Assembly: GCF_000148585.2 (NCBI RefSeq)
Contig: NZ_CP028414.1
Coordinates: 1,231,501-1,295,500 of the forward strand
Direction: 5' to 3'
Length of the DNA stretch: 64,000 nt
Origin: Streptococcus mitis NCTC 12261
Lineage (GTDB): Bacteria > Bacillota > Bacilli > Lactobacillales > Streptococcaceae
Under the pieces are notes generated by a model. It had not been told where the DNA came from and made no database searches. It saw only the letters and a program-made list of their open reading frames with translations. Shown piece after piece: positions 44,715 through 56,373 of this stretch (position 1 is its first letter; every line of letters starts with the position of its first letter). Made by a program: the position numbers and the translations under genes.

Positions 44715-47700
44715 TTATTTAAAGATTGAAGTTTTAAAGCTGTTTGTTTGTTGAAGAAGTTTCTTGAAGATTTTCTCTTTAAGTGATACGGTATTATCAA
44801 ATTTAACTGAACCATTATTAAGAGTTGCTTTATCTTTATCAACGGCAGCAACAAATGCATTCTTCAAGTCATCGTAACTACTGTATGTAGTACCGTCGAT
44901 TGTAACAGGGTTAAATCCTGCTTTCGCTTTATCAACAACTTCTTTGAAGTATTCTTTCTTCCAATCTTCTAGAGTATTAAATTTACCATCAGAAACTTTC
45001 TTAATGATGAAGTCATCTCCTAGAGTAGCATGACCTGCTTGTTTAGACTCATTTTTCAGCATGTTAGAAGCATAATTTAGGAAGCCTTTTTCATATCCAA
45101 AGTAACCCCACATACGGAAGGTGTTATGTTTGAATGACATTGCTCCTGGAGCACCTTCACTCGTATTACCACCATAGATACCAGCTGTAATTGGTACAGT
45201 TACATAGGCAGAGCCAAATCCAGTTGGATCATACTGACCATTACCAGGACCGTGTTTGGTCATGAAGTTTTTCTCTACTAAGTCGTTAACAGATGTTAAA
45301 TTATATTCTTTTTCTTCTGCATTTAAATCTCTAACGTTGTCGTATTGGTTCTTCGTATTAGCTCCACGAAGTTGCTTATCTACTTTCTTGAACCAAGCGT
45401 TGTTTAGTTCTTTACTGCCTTTATCAATTACAGCTTCTCCTTCAAGATAATCAAGAAGCATAAGCGTATCATTGAAACCTTTCATGTAATGATCAATTTC
45501 AGCGCGAGAAGTAAGGTCATTTGGATTAGTGTTGTACCATTGGTTTCCATCGTTTGGACGTTCGTAGGCCATGTTCAATCCTAGTGCTTTAAAGTCACCG
45601 TTTGGACTTGTTTCAGCAGGTGATTGCAGCATACCTTGTGCAAATGCTTCTAGGTCAGTACCTTCACGGTGTCTTGAACCACCTAAATAAACCATACGGT
45701 CATTTACGTGAGTCGTTTCGTGAGTGAAGGCTGAGATACCAAAGTCACTAATCATATCCGTCACCATAAAGAAGACTGAATCATCTTTATATGGATTACC
45801 GTAGATACGAGCTACAGCTCCCATACGCCAGTCAGTTGCGTGGTAACGACCTGTTGGTCCGTACAATTCACGGATAGGCGCTACATCCTTACCACTATTC
45901 GTATATCCATATTTATCTGTGCTGATTCCTTTATAGTTTTGGTTATCAAGTACTGGTGTTGGCACCATGTTATTGCTCTTAAGCAGCTGGTTGCGAACTT
46001 TATCCAATGATAGACGAGACCAGAAATCTAGGTAATTTTGTTGACCTTTAGCAACTTTATTGATTTCAGCTTTGAATGCTTCACGTTCGGCTTCAGTATT
46101 CTTACCGTATTTCTCAAATGAACTGTATGCTATAGTGTTATATGTTGAGATTAAGAACATATGCGCATCTTTTAAGTTAAGAAGTGGTAAAATCATCTTA
46201 CCGTGAACATCGTTGTTTAATCCTTCGTATGCTCTGTGTTTCTTATCAGCAAATTCAGGAGTTGTTGTTTTAGGTTCAACGATATATACATTATCTTTAG
46301 TAGCTTTTATGAACCAATCGTTTAAGTCTGTGTCACTTGTGAATAGACGCATATTATAGTCTAAGAAACTGTTTAACTCACCTATACCAATAACTCCACC
46401 GATCGTTTCGCGATAAGCTTCTAAAGTTCTATCACCTTTAATGTTACTTTCTTTAGAACCAACCTTAATCAAGAAGTCTAACACATTTACATTCTTACCA
46501 TAGAAGTCAGGTTTGAATAGCATTAATTCTTTAATATTAAAGTCATCGAATTTAACTCCGTAGTAACGGTTGAGGTAAGACAAACCAAGAAGAACTGCGG
46601 CCTTATTGTCATCGATTTTCTTAATCAAGGCACGTTTTGCAGCTTCATCAGTGTTAAGCTGGTGATCTTCATTTTCAACTAACTTCGTAACGAATTTATT
46701 AAGATTATCTTTAACATACTTGAAGCTTTCTTCTAAGTACAAATCTTTAATTGCATTGACTTTGTTGCCACCAGTTCTACCCAAGTGTTGGTAAATCGGC
46801 TCAGATTGTAATTCTACTGGACTTAACTTGCTTTCGATAGCGCTGATTAAATCTGTACGATCTTTAACAACCATGTTTGGTGTATAAACGACTTCACCCA
46901 ATTCAGCCACGCTGTATTCTTTCACTTGTTTCACTTTAGATTCTTTCGGTGAAATTGTAAAGATGTCTTTTGTCTTATCTGCGTAGTGAACCAAAATATG
47001 GTCAGCATCTGTAAGGTCTGTGACAAAGTCATTGCCTTTCATCGCAGTAACAGACAAGACTTCTTTCGTTAATAAGTTTGAACCTTCTGCAAGCTTGTTC
47101 CCTTGGTTGACAATCCATTCTTTGTTATAGAATGGCTGAAGTTTTTCGATGTTACGGTAAGCAAGCTCACGAGAAGCATCGTAGTCATCAATATTTTTGT
47201 ATTGATTAGCTTTACTTACAATATTGTTCAGTTTATCTTCAACAGGAAGTGTGCTTTCAAATTTATCAGCAGTGATTCCCATTTTAGAGATTAATTCATC
47301 AGCTTTTTCTTTAGTTATGCTAGGAATTTTTTTAGAATTATTATAAGTTGTTTTACCTTCACTTACACCCTCAACACTGTAATTGCGCTTCGTTCTAGAG
47401 TATGTAAAGTAATCATCAGCATCAATATCAGAATGACCAAAGACCATTTCACCAGTCTTAACTTTCATCATAGTGATGTTGTCTTCTATAGCCCCTAGTG
47501 CCCAGTTAGTCCCTAGCAGTCCACCAGACATAACGGCTTCTTTGAGTTCAATAGAGCCTTTTGCTACAGAGTTTCGAAGAGTACCTTCTTTACCTAAAGT
47601 ATTGTTGTTGCCACCGTTTTGAGATGAATATACGATTCCAGCGGCCTTAGCTTTGTTACCTGTGATTTCAGCATCAACATAAGCTTTTTCTACAATACCT

Positions 47701-50627
47701 TTCCAGTTTTCACCGACGATACCTGTTAAGTAACCACCGCGATTTCCAGCAGCGTGTACTTTACCGATAAATGCAACGTTACTTAATTTTCCACTACCAT
47801 CAATTTTATTGATAACACCAGATACATCATTATTACCAACAACGTTACCTGTTACTTTAATGTTCTCTACAGTCGCATTATTTTTGATAACATTCGCTAG
47901 CGGTGCAATCCTATCAGTCCCTGGCATGTCGATATTTACATTTTCAAGTAGTAAATCTTTAACAGTACCACCGACAATATCACCGAATAAAGGTCTGTTC
48001 ATATTGCTAATGGTAAATTTATTACCGTCAGTGCTTGTCAATGTTCCTTTGAAAGCATTAGTAACATAAGATTTTCCTGCTGGTTTAACGTTAGCAGCAT
48101 TGATATTGCTACCAAGCTTAAATGTACCAGTCGGGTCTTTTTGAATAGCTTTTACAAGGTCGTCAAAGCTATAATATACATCACCTTCGTGTGTTTTTTG
48201 TTTTTCAAAGTAATGAACATACTCTTCGTTCAGTGTGTTGTCAGCATTCCGTTGAATCAAATCAGGTGCTTTGGCAGTAACTTTGTATAAAGTTTTTCCG
48301 TCTTTTTCTACTTCTTCAATCTTGTCAACAGCCAGTCTTGTTATTTTATTGTCATGAGTGGTCACTCGTAAATAAAGTGGAGCAACATCAGCTGGTTTTG
48401 CTGTCAATAAACTAGTATCTGTTTCATTACCATCAGCGTCTACACTCATCAAGCTTGTTTCTTTGATGTTCTTGATTTCAACTTTTTTGAGGTCAATTCT
48501 TAGAGGTTCTTCTTTCAGAATTTCTTCTTCATCACCCTCACCACGGTCATAAACCATCTTGGTTTCAAGTTTATAATCCTTGTAGTACTGTAAATCTGTT
48601 AAATTAGCAGTTAGGTCTTCTGGCGAAACATTCAAAGTTTTGACAATCTCATCACCTTTTTTCAGAGTTAGGGTGATAGATTTAATGACTGCCTTACTTG
48701 GATTTTCTAGACTATACTTAACATCTGAAGTACGTTTCAAATCCTTAGGTTCAACTGCTGTGATGGTCAATACTGGCTTTTCAAAGTTCTTAGTACCACG
48801 TTTCAAAATTTTGTCTTGAGGTGCCTCAAGGATTTCCTCTGTAACTTTTGGAGCGTCCTCTGTTTTAACTCCCTTAATGGTATTAAAGGTCTTGGTGATT
48901 TTTTTCTGGCCTTCTTTTCCTTCTTGAGCTACAACTTCTAAGCCTTTTTTCAGTTGGTCATCTTCTTTAACAACTTCCTTAAATGGAATCTTTTCAAGAC
49001 TTTCTTCTACAAGAGTTCCTTCAATTGGTTTTATCCCACGACTTACCTGTTGGTTTACAGGCTCCTTGGCAACTTCTGTGCTAGTTGAAAGAACTTGGTC
49101 AGTTTTAACACCTTCTACTGTTTTATAAGTTGTTTTAGTAACTTGACTACCTTTTTCTCCATTTCTTACGACAGTTTCTTCGTCCGTATACTTAGTTGGA
49201 TCCTCAGTCGTTTCAGTTTTGTAGTCTAGGTCTGTAGTCGATGTTTCAACAAGGGTTCCCTCAGTTACTTTGTACTCAGGTAACGGTTCTTGTACAAGAG
49301 CTTGACCTGCTTTGCCTTCCTCTTGTGTACCTTTTACTTCAACTGGAGCCTCTGGCAATTCTGGCTGTGTTAGAGCTTGTCCTGCCTTACCTTCTTCTTG
49401 AGTTCCTTTTGCTTCTACTGGAGCCTCTGGCAATTCTGGTTGTGTTAAGGATTGACCTTCTTTACCTTCTTCTTGGGTTCCTTTTGCTTCTACTGAAGCC
49501 TCTGGCAATTCTGGTTGCGTTAAGGATTGTCCTGTCTTACCTTCTTCTTGTGTACCTTTAGCTACTTGGTGACTTGGTTCAGCTTGTGGTACTGGAGTTG
49601 GAGCAGGTTGCACCTCTTTCTTAGTTCCGACTGCAATGACTTGCGACACAGGATTTTGGACTACTTGGTCTTCGATGACTTCTCTAACTTCTTGACCGTT
49701 GACCATCGAAACTTTGCTTACAAGGCGACGCTGACCATTTACTCCAGCTGCGACGATACGAGTCTGTCCTTCTGCTAGATTCGCATCTGGATTTGTGACT
49801 GTTTCAAACGGAATCTCCACCAAGCTCTCTTCCTGTCTTGTCTGAGGCTTCTCAGAAACTGGTTTTTCTTCAATAGCAGGAGCAACTGGATTCTCTACTA
49901 CAGGATTCTCAACGATAGTTTCTGGAGCAACAGCAGGTCTTTCTTGAACGACTTCAGTTTTCTCGATTTCTTTTGAACTTTGCTTCTCTACTGGCAACTG
50001 AGTCTGTTCAGCTGAAGCTGGTCTTGATGGATGGAGTTCTGCTTCCTTGAAGTAGCCAATGTATTCATAGCCATCAATATGGATAATCCCTTCAGCCAAG
50101 CCTTCATGTGTAGAGGCTGAAATAGTTTGGTTATAAGAAAGCAATTCTTTATTTTCAAATGCGAATGTCCCATAAGGTACAAAGGTGCTGGCTCCTAAAG
50201 AACCAATCAAGAGAACACCTAGAACTTCTCTACGACCTTTTTTGGACACCAAAAAGACTGCTAGAGAAGCCGTTGCCAAGCCAAGACCTGCCAAAGCTAG
50301 TTCCTTACTTCCTGTATAAGGAAGTTGTTGACTGGTAGTTGCCTTCTTGCGATAAACTACATAAAGAATATCATCATCTTGAAATTCTGTAGGAACTTCA
50401 TGGTGAATCAGGGCTTTTTCAGACTCGGTCAATTCCTGCTCCGCCAAATAACGGTAATGAACGCTATGAGCACCGCCGACTTCATTGGCTTGAACCTTAT
50501 CTACTGAAAGGGTACTAGCACCAAAAAGGAAGGCCCCGATGGCTACAGGACCTACCCCAACAGTTAGCTTACGAATCGAATATTTGGTGATTTTTTCTAG
50601 TTGTTGTTTTGTTTTTTTCATTCTCAC
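44715..50627 (-). CDS. zmpB: ZmpB-like zinc metalloprotease, peptidase family M26
   Basis: 1,970 residues. A YSIRK signal ([19 protein letters not shown]) is followed by an unusual N-terminal sorting signal LPYTG at about 102-106 with two hydrophobic helices, as in IgA1-protease relatives. Four 25-residue repeats ([11 protein letters not shown], LTQPELPEA) precede or interleave with G5-type domains (EGTLVE...RGxK blocks, to about 640). The catalytic HETTH is at 1636-1640 and the third zinc ligand Glu is near 1655 ([13 protein letters not shown]). The start is a GTG at 50627 overlapping the previous stop as GTGA; an ATG six bases on is an alternative. ZmpSR-like genes nearby suggest dedicated control. 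Its substrate is not determinable here; IgA1 cleavage is a family alternative. Confidence 0.92.
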   Translation of the reverse strand: MRMKKTKQQLEKITKYSIRKLTVGVGPVAIGAFLFGASTLSVDKVQANEVGGAHSVHYRYLAEQELTESEKALIHHEVPTEFQDDDILYVVYRKKATTSQQLPYTGSKELALAGLGLATASLAVFLVSKKGRREVLGVLLIGSLGASTFVPYGTFAFENKELLSYNQTISASTHEGLAEGIIHIDGYEYIGYFKEAELHPSRPASAEQTQLPVEKQSSKEIEKTEVVQERPAVAPETIVENPVVENPVAPAIEEKPVSEKPQTRQEESLVEIPFETVTNPDANLAEGQTRIVAAGVNGQRRLVSKVSMVNGQEVREVIEDQVVQNPVSQVIAVGTKKEVQPAPTPVPQAEPSHQVAKGTQEEGKTGQSLTQPELPEASVEAKGTQEEGKEGQSLTQPELPEAPVEAKGTQEEGKAGQALTQPELPEAPVEVKGTQEEGKAGQALVQEPLPEYKVTEGTLVETSTTDLDYKTETTEDPTKYTDEETVVRNGEKGSQVTKTTYKTVEGVKTDQVLSTSTEVAKEPVNQQVSRGIKPIEGTLVEESLEKIPFKEVVKEDDQLKKGLEVVAQEGKEGQKKITKTFNTIKGVKTEDAPKVTEEILEAPQDKILKRGTKNFEKPVLTITAVEPKDLKRTSDVKYSLENPSKAVIKSITLTLKKGDEIVKTLNVSPEDLTANLTDLQYYKDYKLETKMVYDRGEGDEEEILKEEPLRIDLKKVEIKNIKETSLMSVDADGNETDTSLLTAKPADVAPLYLRVTTHDNKITRLAVDKIEEVEKDGKTLYKVTAKAPDLIQRNADNTLNEEYVHYFEKQKTHEGDVYYSFDDLVKAIQKDPTGTFKLGSNINAANVKPAGKSYVTNAFKGTLTSTDGNKFTISNMNRPLFGDIVGGTVKDLLLENVNIDMPGTDRIAPLANVIKNNATVENIKVTGNVVGNNDVSGVINKIDGSGKLSNVAFIGKVHAAGNRGGYLTGIVGENWKGIVEKAYVDAEITGNKAKAAGIVYSSQNGGNNNTLGKEGTLRNSVAKGSIELKEAVMSGGLLGTNWALGAIEDNITMMKVKTGEMVFGHSDIDADDYFTYSRTKRNYSVEGVSEGKTTYNNSKKIPSITKEKADELISKMGITADKFESTLPVEDKLNNIVSKANQYKNIDDYDASRELAYRNIEKLQPFYNKEWIVNQGNKLAEGSNLLTKEVLSVTAMKGNDFVTDLTDADHILVHYADKTKDIFTISPKESKVKQVKEYSVAELGEVVYTPNMVVKDRTDLISAIESKLSPVELQSEPIYQHLGRTGGNKVNAIKDLYLEESFKYVKDNLNKFVTKLVENEDHQLNTDEAAKRALIKKIDDNKAAVLLGLSYLNRYYGVKFDDFNIKELMLFKPDFYGKNVNVLDFLIKVGSKESNIKGDRTLEAYRETIGGVIGIGELNSFLDYNMRLFTSDTDLNDWFIKATKDNVYIVEPKTTTPEFADKKHRAYEGLNNDVHGKMILPLLNLKDAHMFLISTYNTIAYSSFEKYGKNTEAEREAFKAEINKVAKGQQNYLDFWSRLSLDKVRNQLLKSNNMVPTPVLDNQNYKGISTDKYGYTNSGKDVAPIRELYGPTGRYHATDWRMGAVARIYGNPYKDDSVFFMVTDMISDFGISAFTHETTHVNDRMVYLGGSRHREGTDLEAFAQGMLQSPAETSPNGDFKALGLNMAYERPNDGNQWYNTNPNDLTSRAEIDHYMKGFNDTLMLLDYLEGEAVIDKGSKELNNAWFKKVDKQLRGANTKNQYDNVRDLNAEEKEYNLTSVNDLVEKNFMTKHGPGNGQYDPTGFGSAYVTVPITAGIYGGNTSEGAPGAMSFKHNTFRMWGYFGYEKGFLNYASNMLKNESKQAGHATLGDDFIIKKVSDGKFNTLEDWKKEYFKEVVDKAKAGFNPVTIDGTTYSSYDDLKNAFVAAVDKDKATLNNGSVKFDNTVSLKEKIFKKLLQQTNSFKTSIFK
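49320..49565 (-). repeat. Four 75-bp tandem repeats in zmpB
   Basis: Four in-frame copies encoding KGTQEEGK[TEA]GQ[SA]L followed by TQPELPEA[SP]VE (the last copy diverges). They form a Glu/Pro-rich spacer between G5-type domains and probably vary in number between strains. Confidence 0.85.
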
Positions 50628-51187
50628 GACTTTCTGATAGAATCTTGTGGATAATGCGCACGCGCACCTCCAATTAATTTTGGACGGCTAGCAAGAGCCG
50701 TTACATGGGCATGCCCAATTTCTCTCAAAAGAGGGCGAATCGGAACCTGAACATGCTTGACATGCATGCCAATTGCAGTGTCTCCGATATCCAATCCAGC
50801 ATGAGCCTTGATAAATTCAACCTCAACTGGATCTTGCATAAACTTGAAGGCTGCCAACTGACCTGAACCTCCTGCATGAAGGGTAGGAAGGACACTGACC
50901 ATTTCCAGACCAAACTGCTCTGCCACCTGACGTTCAACGACGAGGGCCCGATTGACATGTTCACAACCTTGAACGGCTAGATGAATTCCATTTTCTTCTA
51001 GGATATCTAGGATGGTCTTCACAATGATTTCCCCAATTTCTTGGCTGGATTCCTTGCCAATCTGACCACCTATCACTTCACTAGAAGAAAGGCCCAAAAC
51101 AAAGATAGATCCCTGCTTCAAATTGGCCTTTTCTAATACATCTTTTACAATCTGGCTTGTTTCTCTTTGAATGTCTTTTTCCTTCAT
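50624..51187 (-). CDS. UPF0340/DUF436-family protein
   Basis: From the ATG at 51187 (AGAGG upstream) the protein has 187 residues and matches the UPF0340 (YwlG-like) family of conserved Firmicute proteins with unknown function. Landmarks are [20 protein letters not shown] near residue 32, [15 protein letters not shown], and a C-terminal [15 protein letters not shown]. An in-frame start at 51208 is possible. Its stop overlaps the GTG of zmpB, so zmpB may be translated by coupling. Confidence 0.85.
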   Translation of the reverse strand: MKEKDIQRETSQIVKDVLEKANLKQGSIFVLGLSSSEVIGGQIGKESSQEIGEIIVKTILDILEENGIHLAVQGCEHVNRALVVERQVAEQFGLEMVSVLPTLHAGGSGQLAAFKFMQDPVEVEFIKAHAGLDIGDTAIGMHVKHVQVPIRPLLREIGHAHVTALASRPKLIGGARAHYPQDSIRKS

Positions 51188-51277
51188 ACTTGATACCTCT
51201 TTTGTCATTATCTATCATATCGTTTTTTCTACGTTTTAGCAAGATAGACAACCTAGAAAGCTTGCCCAATTACGCAT

Positions 51278-51304
51278 AAAACTCCCAGAATTGACTGGGA
51301 GTTA
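51278..51304 (-). terminator. Terminator after the ZmpSR-like genes
   Basis: AAACTCCCAG / CTGGGAGTT hairpin with a 4-6 base loop, touching the stop codon of the kinase gene; on the minus strand TTTATGCG follows, so the T run is short. Confidence 0.7.
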
Positions 51305-52993
51305 ACTAGTTTCTATTCTATTTATGTATATTTCAACTGTCGTCCCTTTTGAGGGGACAGAATCAATCTTCATTTGGTAATCTTCTCCAAAATGAAGTTT
51401 GAGCCGCTGGTCAACGTTTTGAAGACCAACTCCCCCACGTTTGAGTTGACTTTGACTACTATCGCTAGCGTCTTGGAAACCAATCCCATCATCCTCAATG
51501 CGGATGACCAATCCCGAATCCTGTTTCTGAACAGAAACTCTAATATGTCCCTGGCCTTCCTTTTCCTTAATGCCATGGTAAAGAGCATTCTCTACAAGAG
51601 GTTGTAGCACTAGCTTGGGCAAGACTAGATTATCAAAGGCAGGATTTTCATTAATTTCGTATTCCAGCTTATCGCCATAGCGTTGTTTCTGGATAAATAG
51701 ATACTGGCGGACATGATTAATTTCATCAGACAGGCAAATCAAATCTTTACCCTGATTGAGCGCCAAGCGGAAATAAGTCGCCAAGGACTTGGTCACTTGC
51801 ACCACTCTCTGACTATCTTGAAATTCAGCCATCCAGATGATGGTGTCCAAGGTGTTATAGAGGAAATGGGGGTTAATCTGGCTTGATAGAGCTTGAAGTT
51901 GGTACTGACGGGTCGTTTCTTCCTGCCTGCGAATATCTACCATCAGCTGATCAACCTGATCCAACATGGCATTGAACTGGCGAGTCACCTCTCTCAATTC
52001 ATAAGCACCCGCTTCTTTGGCACGAAGATTCTGATTACCAGAAGCAATTTCCAGCATAGTTTCTCTCAAATCCTTCAAAGGGGCAATCCAGCGTTTAAGA
52101 CTAAACCACACCAAGCAGAGACAAGCAAGAAGAGATGTGAAACTGGCTCCAAGCAAGGTCCACATGAGTTGACTCCGAACCTGGTCTAACTTCTCCAACG
52201 AAGACACGCCAAGCACCGTCCAATCAGTTCCAGCAATCTTTTCCTGACTGACGTAGGATTTGTGGTCAAGGGTATATCCCTGACCTGTCTCGATGTAGGG
52301 TTTCATGGCCTCCATTTCGCTAGATGAGCTATAAACTGTGTGTTGAGGATGGTAAACAAATTCATGGTTTTCATTGATGATAAAGGCAAAGCCCTGCTGA
52401 CCCAACTGAAGTTGGTTAAGATAGGCTTCCAGAGTTTCGTAAGAAATATCCAAACGAAGCACGCCCAGATTAGCTCCCTTTGCATCAATAAGTTCTTGAG
52501 TGACAGAAATGACCCACTGGCTATCTGATTTACGAGCTGGAGTTAAAACTGGTTTAGCTCCCTGATGAATAGCCTTTTGGTACCAATCCTCAGTCATCAT
52601 ATCTGAGGAAGTTTTCATCTGCACACTATCATCCGTAGAAATGACCTGACCAGATTTGGTTACCAGCACAACAGCTTTCAAGTCCTGGTCTGACTTTAAA
52701 ATGGTCAAAAACAAATCTCGAATTCCCTTGACCTTTTCTTGACTGGGATTCTCAGCATAGGTTAGGACATCTGCCTGCTGGGTCAAACTGGTCGAGGTGG
52801 TTTCTAATTTTTTGATATAAGACTGGATAAAGTGGCTAGTCTGACTGATAGTCGTTTGGCTATTGCCCTCAATAGTAGCCTCAATGGCTGAAGAACTAGA
52901 TTGATAGTAGAAAGTCCCAACCAGAGCTAGGAGAATGAGAAAGACCAGAAAGATGGAAATAACCATTCTGACTAGGAGAGAAGAACGTTTCAT
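51302..52993 (-). CDS. zmpS: ZmpS-like YesM-family sensor histidine kinase
   Basis: A 563-residue kinase. Membrane helix one is MVISIFLVFLILLALVGTFY; a Cache-like extracellular sensor follows (about 35-270); helix two is LLGASFTSLLACLCLVWFSL; then a HAMP domain with LKDLRETMLEIASGN. The phosphorylated His is in ALSSQINPHFLYNTLD near residue 370, typical of the YesM group. The C-terminal ATPase shows PLVENALYHGIKEKEG and GVGLQNVDQRL. It overlaps the response regulator gene by 4 bases. Naming follows the locus resemblance to pneumococcal ZmpS. Confidence 0.9.
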   Translation of the reverse strand: MKRSSLLVRMVISIFLVFLILLALVGTFYYQSSSSAIEATIEGNSQTTISQTSHFIQSYIKKLETTSTSLTQQADVLTYAENPSQEKVKGIRDLFLTILKSDQDLKAVVLVTKSGQVISTDDSVQMKTSSDMMTEDWYQKAIHQGAKPVLTPARKSDSQWVISVTQELIDAKGANLGVLRLDISYETLEAYLNQLQLGQQGFAFIINENHEFVYHPQHTVYSSSSEMEAMKPYIETGQGYTLDHKSYVSQEKIAGTDWTVLGVSSLEKLDQVRSQLMWTLLGASFTSLLACLCLVWFSLKRWIAPLKDLRETMLEIASGNQNLRAKEAGAYELREVTRQFNAMLDQVDQLMVDIRRQEETTRQYQLQALSSQINPHFLYNTLDTIIWMAEFQDSQRVVQVTKSLATYFRLALNQGKDLICLSDEINHVRQYLFIQKQRYGDKLEYEINENPAFDNLVLPKLVLQPLVENALYHGIKEKEGQGHIRVSVQKQDSGLVIRIEDDGIGFQDASDSSQSQLKRGGVGLQNVDQRLKLHFGEDYQMKIDSVPSKGTTVEIYINRIETS

Positions 52994-53727
52994 CGATCTT
53001 CCCCCTTCTTAAACTGGCGAGGTGTCACACCTGCAATCTGTTTAAAACGTTGGGTAAAATAGTTCATATCTTCAAAGCCAACCTTCTCTGCGATCTCGTA
53101 AATCTTCAGATCGGTAGTTAAAAGCAAAAGCTTGGCTTGTTTGACACGTTCTCTCACCAGATAATCCTGAAAAGGCAGGCCTAACTCTTTCTTAATCAAA
53201 GAACTCAGATAAGTCGGGCTAAAACCCAAGTCACTGGCCAAACTCTTCAAACTAAATTGGCTATCAGCCAGATGGGACTGGATTTTCTGGGCCATATTTC
53301 CCTCAAACTTATCAGTCAATAAATCTTGTAACTGCTCTTCTTTCTCTTCCTTATCCAACTTTTGCTTGATTTTCCCCAGCATTTCCTCGATATCCTGACG
53401 AGAAAAGGGCTTGAGTAGGTAATCATCCACACCTAGTTTGACAGCAGACAAGGCATAATCAAAATCATCGTAGCCTGTTAAAAAGACCAAATGCACCTGA
53501 GGATAGGTTTCTCGGACCAGACTGGCCAACTGGATCCCATTTAGCTGAGGCATGTTGATATCGGTTAAAATAATATCTGGCACCTGCTTTTGTATCAATT
53601 CCCAAGCCTGCCTTCCATTTTCAGCTTGACCGATGATTTCCATATCGTAGACTGCTACATTGACCAGCTTGGTCAATCCTTGTCTTACCAGATATTCATC
53701 TTCTACGATTAAGATTGTATAGGTCAT
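52990..53727 (-). CDS. zmpR: ZmpR-like AraC-type response regulator
   Basis: From the ATG at 53727 (AAAGGAGAGAAGC upstream) the protein has 245 residues. The receiver begins TYTILIVEDEYLVRQGLTKL with the phosphoacceptor Asp in DIILTDINMPQLNG and the Lys in DDYLLKPFSR. The C-terminal AraC domain has two helix-turn-helices (FSLKSLASDLGFSPTYLSSL, then IYEIAEKVGFEDMNYFTQRF). A TATACT promoter element lies just upstream near 53760. It likely controls zmpB and surface genes; direct evidence is not in the sequence. Confidence 0.9.
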   Translation of the reverse strand: MTYTILIVEDEYLVRQGLTKLVNVAVYDMEIIGQAENGRQAWELIQKQVPDIILTDINMPQLNGIQLASLVRETYPQVHLVFLTGYDDFDYALSAVKLGVDDYLLKPFSRQDIEEMLGKIKQKLDKEEKEEQLQDLLTDKFEGNMAQKIQSHLADSQFSLKSLASDLGFSPTYLSSLIKKELGLPFQDYLVRERVKQAKLLLLTTDLKIYEIAEKVGFEDMNYFTQRFKQIAGVTPRQFKKGEDR

Positions 53728-53797
53728 GCTTCTCTCCTTTGTCACTTACTAGTATCAGTATAGCAAAATTCTCCTCTAACTGCTTAGGAAAGCCCTC

Positions 53798-54910
53798 TTA
53801 ATCAACATAATCTAGTAAATAAGCGTAGCCTTTTTCTTCCATTTGGTCTTTGGGAATAAAGCGGATAGAGAGACTATTGATACAGTAGCGCAAGCCACCC
53901 TTGTCCTGTGGGCCGTCCGTAAAGACATGGCCAAGGTGAGAATCTCCAACTCGGCTTCGCACTTCCATGCGTGTCATATTGTAAGACTTATCTTCCTTGT
54001 AGGTGGCAACATCTGGACTGATGGGTTGGGTAAAACTAGGCCAGCCACAACCAGACTCAAACTTATCCTTTGATGAAAAGAGAGGTTCACCAGTTGCTAC
54101 ATCCACATAGATACCAGATTCAAATTTATCCCAGTAACGGTTTGAAAAAGCTCGTTCTGTTTGATTTTTCTGGGTGACTGCATACTCCTCAGGTGACAAG
54201 GTCTTTTTCAATTCCTCATCACTTGGTTTGGGATATTTGCTGGCATCGATGACGGGATAGGCCGCCTGATTGACATTGATATGGCAGTAGCCATTTGGAT
54301 TTTTCTTGAGATAGTCTTGGTGGTAATCCTCAGCCACTACAAAATTTTTCAAGGTCTCCTTTTCAACTGCTAGAGGTTGATCGTATTTCTTAGCCACCTC
54401 ATCAAAGACTTGGTTAATCACCTCTAAATCCTTGTCATCTGTGTAATAAACACCAGTACGGTACTGGGTTCCCACATCATTTCCTTGTTTATTTTTGCTA
54501 GTTGGATTGATAATGCGGAAATAGTGAAGCAGGATTTCTTTAAGAGAAATTTGATTAGCATCATAGGTAACATGAACAGTCTCCGCATGACCTGTTTGGT
54601 TAATCAATTCGTACTTGGTTGTTTCCCCTCTACCATTCGCATAGCCTGATACGGCATCTGTCACTCCAGGAACGCGTGAGAAATATTCCTCAACTCCCCA
54701 GAAACAACCTCCAGCCAGATAAATTTCGTGCAAATCTGCATCTTTACTCACTTCTGTTTTTTTCACTGTTTTTCCTCCTTGGCTAACTGATGCTTTCTCA
54801 ATTTGCGAGCTATCCGTCTGCCCTGCATTTCGCATCAATAGAAAATAGAAACCGCTTATGGCTAGGAAAAAGATTCCTGCCAAGACAAACAATTTTACTT
54901 TATCATTCAT
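53798..54910 (-). CDS. msrAB: Membrane-anchored methionine sulfoxide reductase MsrA-MsrB
   Basis: A 370-residue fusion. An N-terminal anchor ([20 protein letters not shown]) places it outside the membrane. The MsrA domain has the catalytic Cys in [15 protein letters not shown] near residue 74. The MsrB domain (about 225-370) has the metal-binding CGWPSF and the catalytic Cys in [16 protein letters not shown] near the end. It repairs oxidised methionines on surface proteins, drawing electrons from the thioredoxin-like lipoprotein and CcdA encoded directly upstream. Corresponds to MsrAB2 of pneumococcus. Confidence 0.95.
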   Translation of the reverse strand: MNDKVKLFVLAGIFFLAISGFYFLLMRNAGQTDSSQIEKASVSQGGKTVKKTEVSKDADLHEIYLAGGCFWGVEEYFSRVPGVTDAVSGYANGRGETTKYELINQTGHAETVHVTYDANQISLKEILLHYFRIINPTSKNKQGNDVGTQYRTGVYYTDDKDLEVINQVFDEVAKKYDQPLAVEKETLKNFVVAEDYHQDYLKKNPNGYCHINVNQAAYPVIDASKYPKPSDEELKKTLSPEEYAVTQKNQTERAFSNRYWDKFESGIYVDVATGEPLFSSKDKFESGCGWPSFTQPISPDVATYKEDKSYNMTRMEVRSRVGDSHLGHVFTDGPQDKGGLRYCINSLSIRFIPKDQMEEKGYAYLLDYVD

Positions 54911-54919
54911 GATCTTTCT

Positions 54920-55483
54920 CTACCCCATTTCTTTCAATGTCTTTAAAATCATATCCTTATCCATAAAACCTGGTTGCGTCTTGACCAGTTTTCCTTCCTT
55001 GTCTATAAAGGCTTGAGTTGGGTAAGAACGAACACCATAACTTTCTAAAAGTTTACCTGATGGGTCAATTAGAACTGGGAAATTTTTATAATCCAAGCCC
55101 TTGTACCAGTTCTTAAAGTCTGCTTCAGCTTGTTCCCCCTTGTGTCCAGGAGACACCACTGTCAAGACCACATAGTCATCACCAGCATCCTTAGCAATTT
55201 CATCTGTATCTGGAAGACTGGCTAGACAGATGGAACACCAAGACGCCCAGAATTTAAGATAGACTTTCTTGCCCTTGTAATCAGATAAACGGTAAGTCTT
55301 GCCATCTACTCCCGTCAGTTCAAAATCAGCAACCGCCTGACCTTTAGTCGCAGTTTGCGAACTAACTTGTTCTGTTTTTGTTTGCTCCTTCATAGTAGAT
55401 TCGTCTGACATATTTTTAGCAGAACAGGCTGCCAAGCAACAGATTGAGCCTACTCCAAGGAGACATGTTTGCCATTTTTTCAT
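54920..55483 (-). CDS. etrx2: Extracellular thioredoxin-like lipoprotein (Etrx)
   Basis: From the ATG at 55483 the protein has 187 residues. The signal peptide ends in a lipobox, SICCLAAC, so it should be lipidated and face outward. The TlpA-type thioredoxin domain has the redox motif KFWASWCSICLASLPDTDE near residue 80 (Cys-Ser-Ile-Cys) and the cis-Pro segment VRSYPTQAFI. It accepts electrons from CcdA and passes them to MsrAB. A longer start at 55504 would overlap ccdA by 8 bases but hide the lipoprotein signal. Confidence 0.93.
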   Translation of the reverse strand: MKKWQTCLLGVGSICCLAACSAKNMSDESTMKEQTKTEQVSSQTATKGQAVADFELTGVDGKTYRLSDYKGKKVYLKFWASWCSICLASLPDTDEIAKDAGDDYVVLTVVSPGHKGEQAEADFKNWYKGLDYKNFPVLIDPSGKLLESYGVRSYPTQAFIDKEGKLVKTQPGFMDKDMILKTLKEMG

Positions 55484-55496
55484 TTCTTTTTCCTCT

Positions 55497-56207
55497 CTAT
55501 TCAAATAATGTAGTCAAAATGGAAGCATTTCCCAAAAGCACCAAGATTCCCATCACGATAATGAGGAAACCACCCACTTTTTTGAGGGTTCCTAGATAGG
55601 GATGAAGTTTTCGGAAATGTTTCAAAACATAGCTGGAGGCAAGAGCTAGAACTAAAAATGGTAGCGCCAAACCCAGCGTGTAAACCAACATGAGACCAGC
55701 TCCCTGCCAAGCTCCAGCACCACCTGAAGCCGCCAAGGCCAAAACAGAGCCTAGAACCGGCCCCACACATGGCGTCCAAGCAAAACTAAAGGTCAATCCC
55801 AGTAAAAATGCCTGACTATAGCCCTTACCCTTTTGCCCCTGTCTCTTTAATTGTAGCCTTCTTTCCTTGTAAAGCCCCTGCAAATGTAAGACTTCCATCT
55901 GGTGCAAGCCCAAGAGAATGATAACCGCACCCGTCACATACTGAAACCAAGAAGCATATAGCAAATTGCCTAAAAAACCAGCTCCATAACCCAGTAAAAT
56001 AAAAATAAAGGAAATACCCACTATAAAGGCCAGAGTTCGCAATAAACTGACAACAGAGATTGAAAATTTGCTACTAGAAGTCTGAGCACCATCTTTGTCA
56101 TCCAACAAGACCCCTGCATAGACCGGTAACAAGGGTAAAATACAAGGAGAAAAGAAGGAGAGAATTCCAGCAAGAAAAACACTGATAAAAAAGATTATAT
56201 TATCCAT
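55497..56207 (-). CDS. ccdA: Thiol-disulfide transporter CcdA
   Basis: A 236-residue DsbD/CcdA-family membrane protein with six helices. The redox Cys pair is split between FFSPCILPLLPVYAG near residue 22 and FAWTPCVGPVLGSVLAL near 143. It moves reducing equivalents from cytosolic thioredoxin to the outside. GGAGGAAAGCA precedes the ATG. First gene of the ccdA-etrx-msrAB operon. Confidence 0.95.
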   Translation of the reverse strand: MDNIIFFISVFLAGILSFFSPCILPLLPVYAGVLLDDKDGAQTSSSKFSISVVSLLRTLAFIVGISFIFILLGYGAGFLGNLLYASWFQYVTGAVIILLGLHQMEVLHLQGLYKERRLQLKRQGQKGKGYSQAFLLGLTFSFAWTPCVGPVLGSVLALAASGGAGAWQGAGLMLVYTLGLALPFLVLALASSYVLKHFRKLHPYLGTLKKVGGFLIIVMGILVLLGNASILTTLFE

Positions 56208-56320
56208 TGCTTTCCTCCATTCTTTGATTTGATAGGACTATTATAGCCCCAAAACTCAAGAAAAAACATGGACAATGATAGGGAAAAATAGGAATTTAAT
56301 CAGATTATGTAAAAAATGTT

Positions 56321-56350
56321 GCAAAAAAAGCCAGACACAGTCTGACTTTG
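56321..56350 (-). terminator. Terminator after the RimJ/RimL-like acetyltransferase
   Basis: On the minus strand AAGTCAGA / TCTGGCTT pairs with a G-U, followed by TTTTTGC, 25 bases after the stop. Confidence 0.7.
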
Positions 56351-56373
56351 ATGGAAACAGAAAAGAAAATTCA

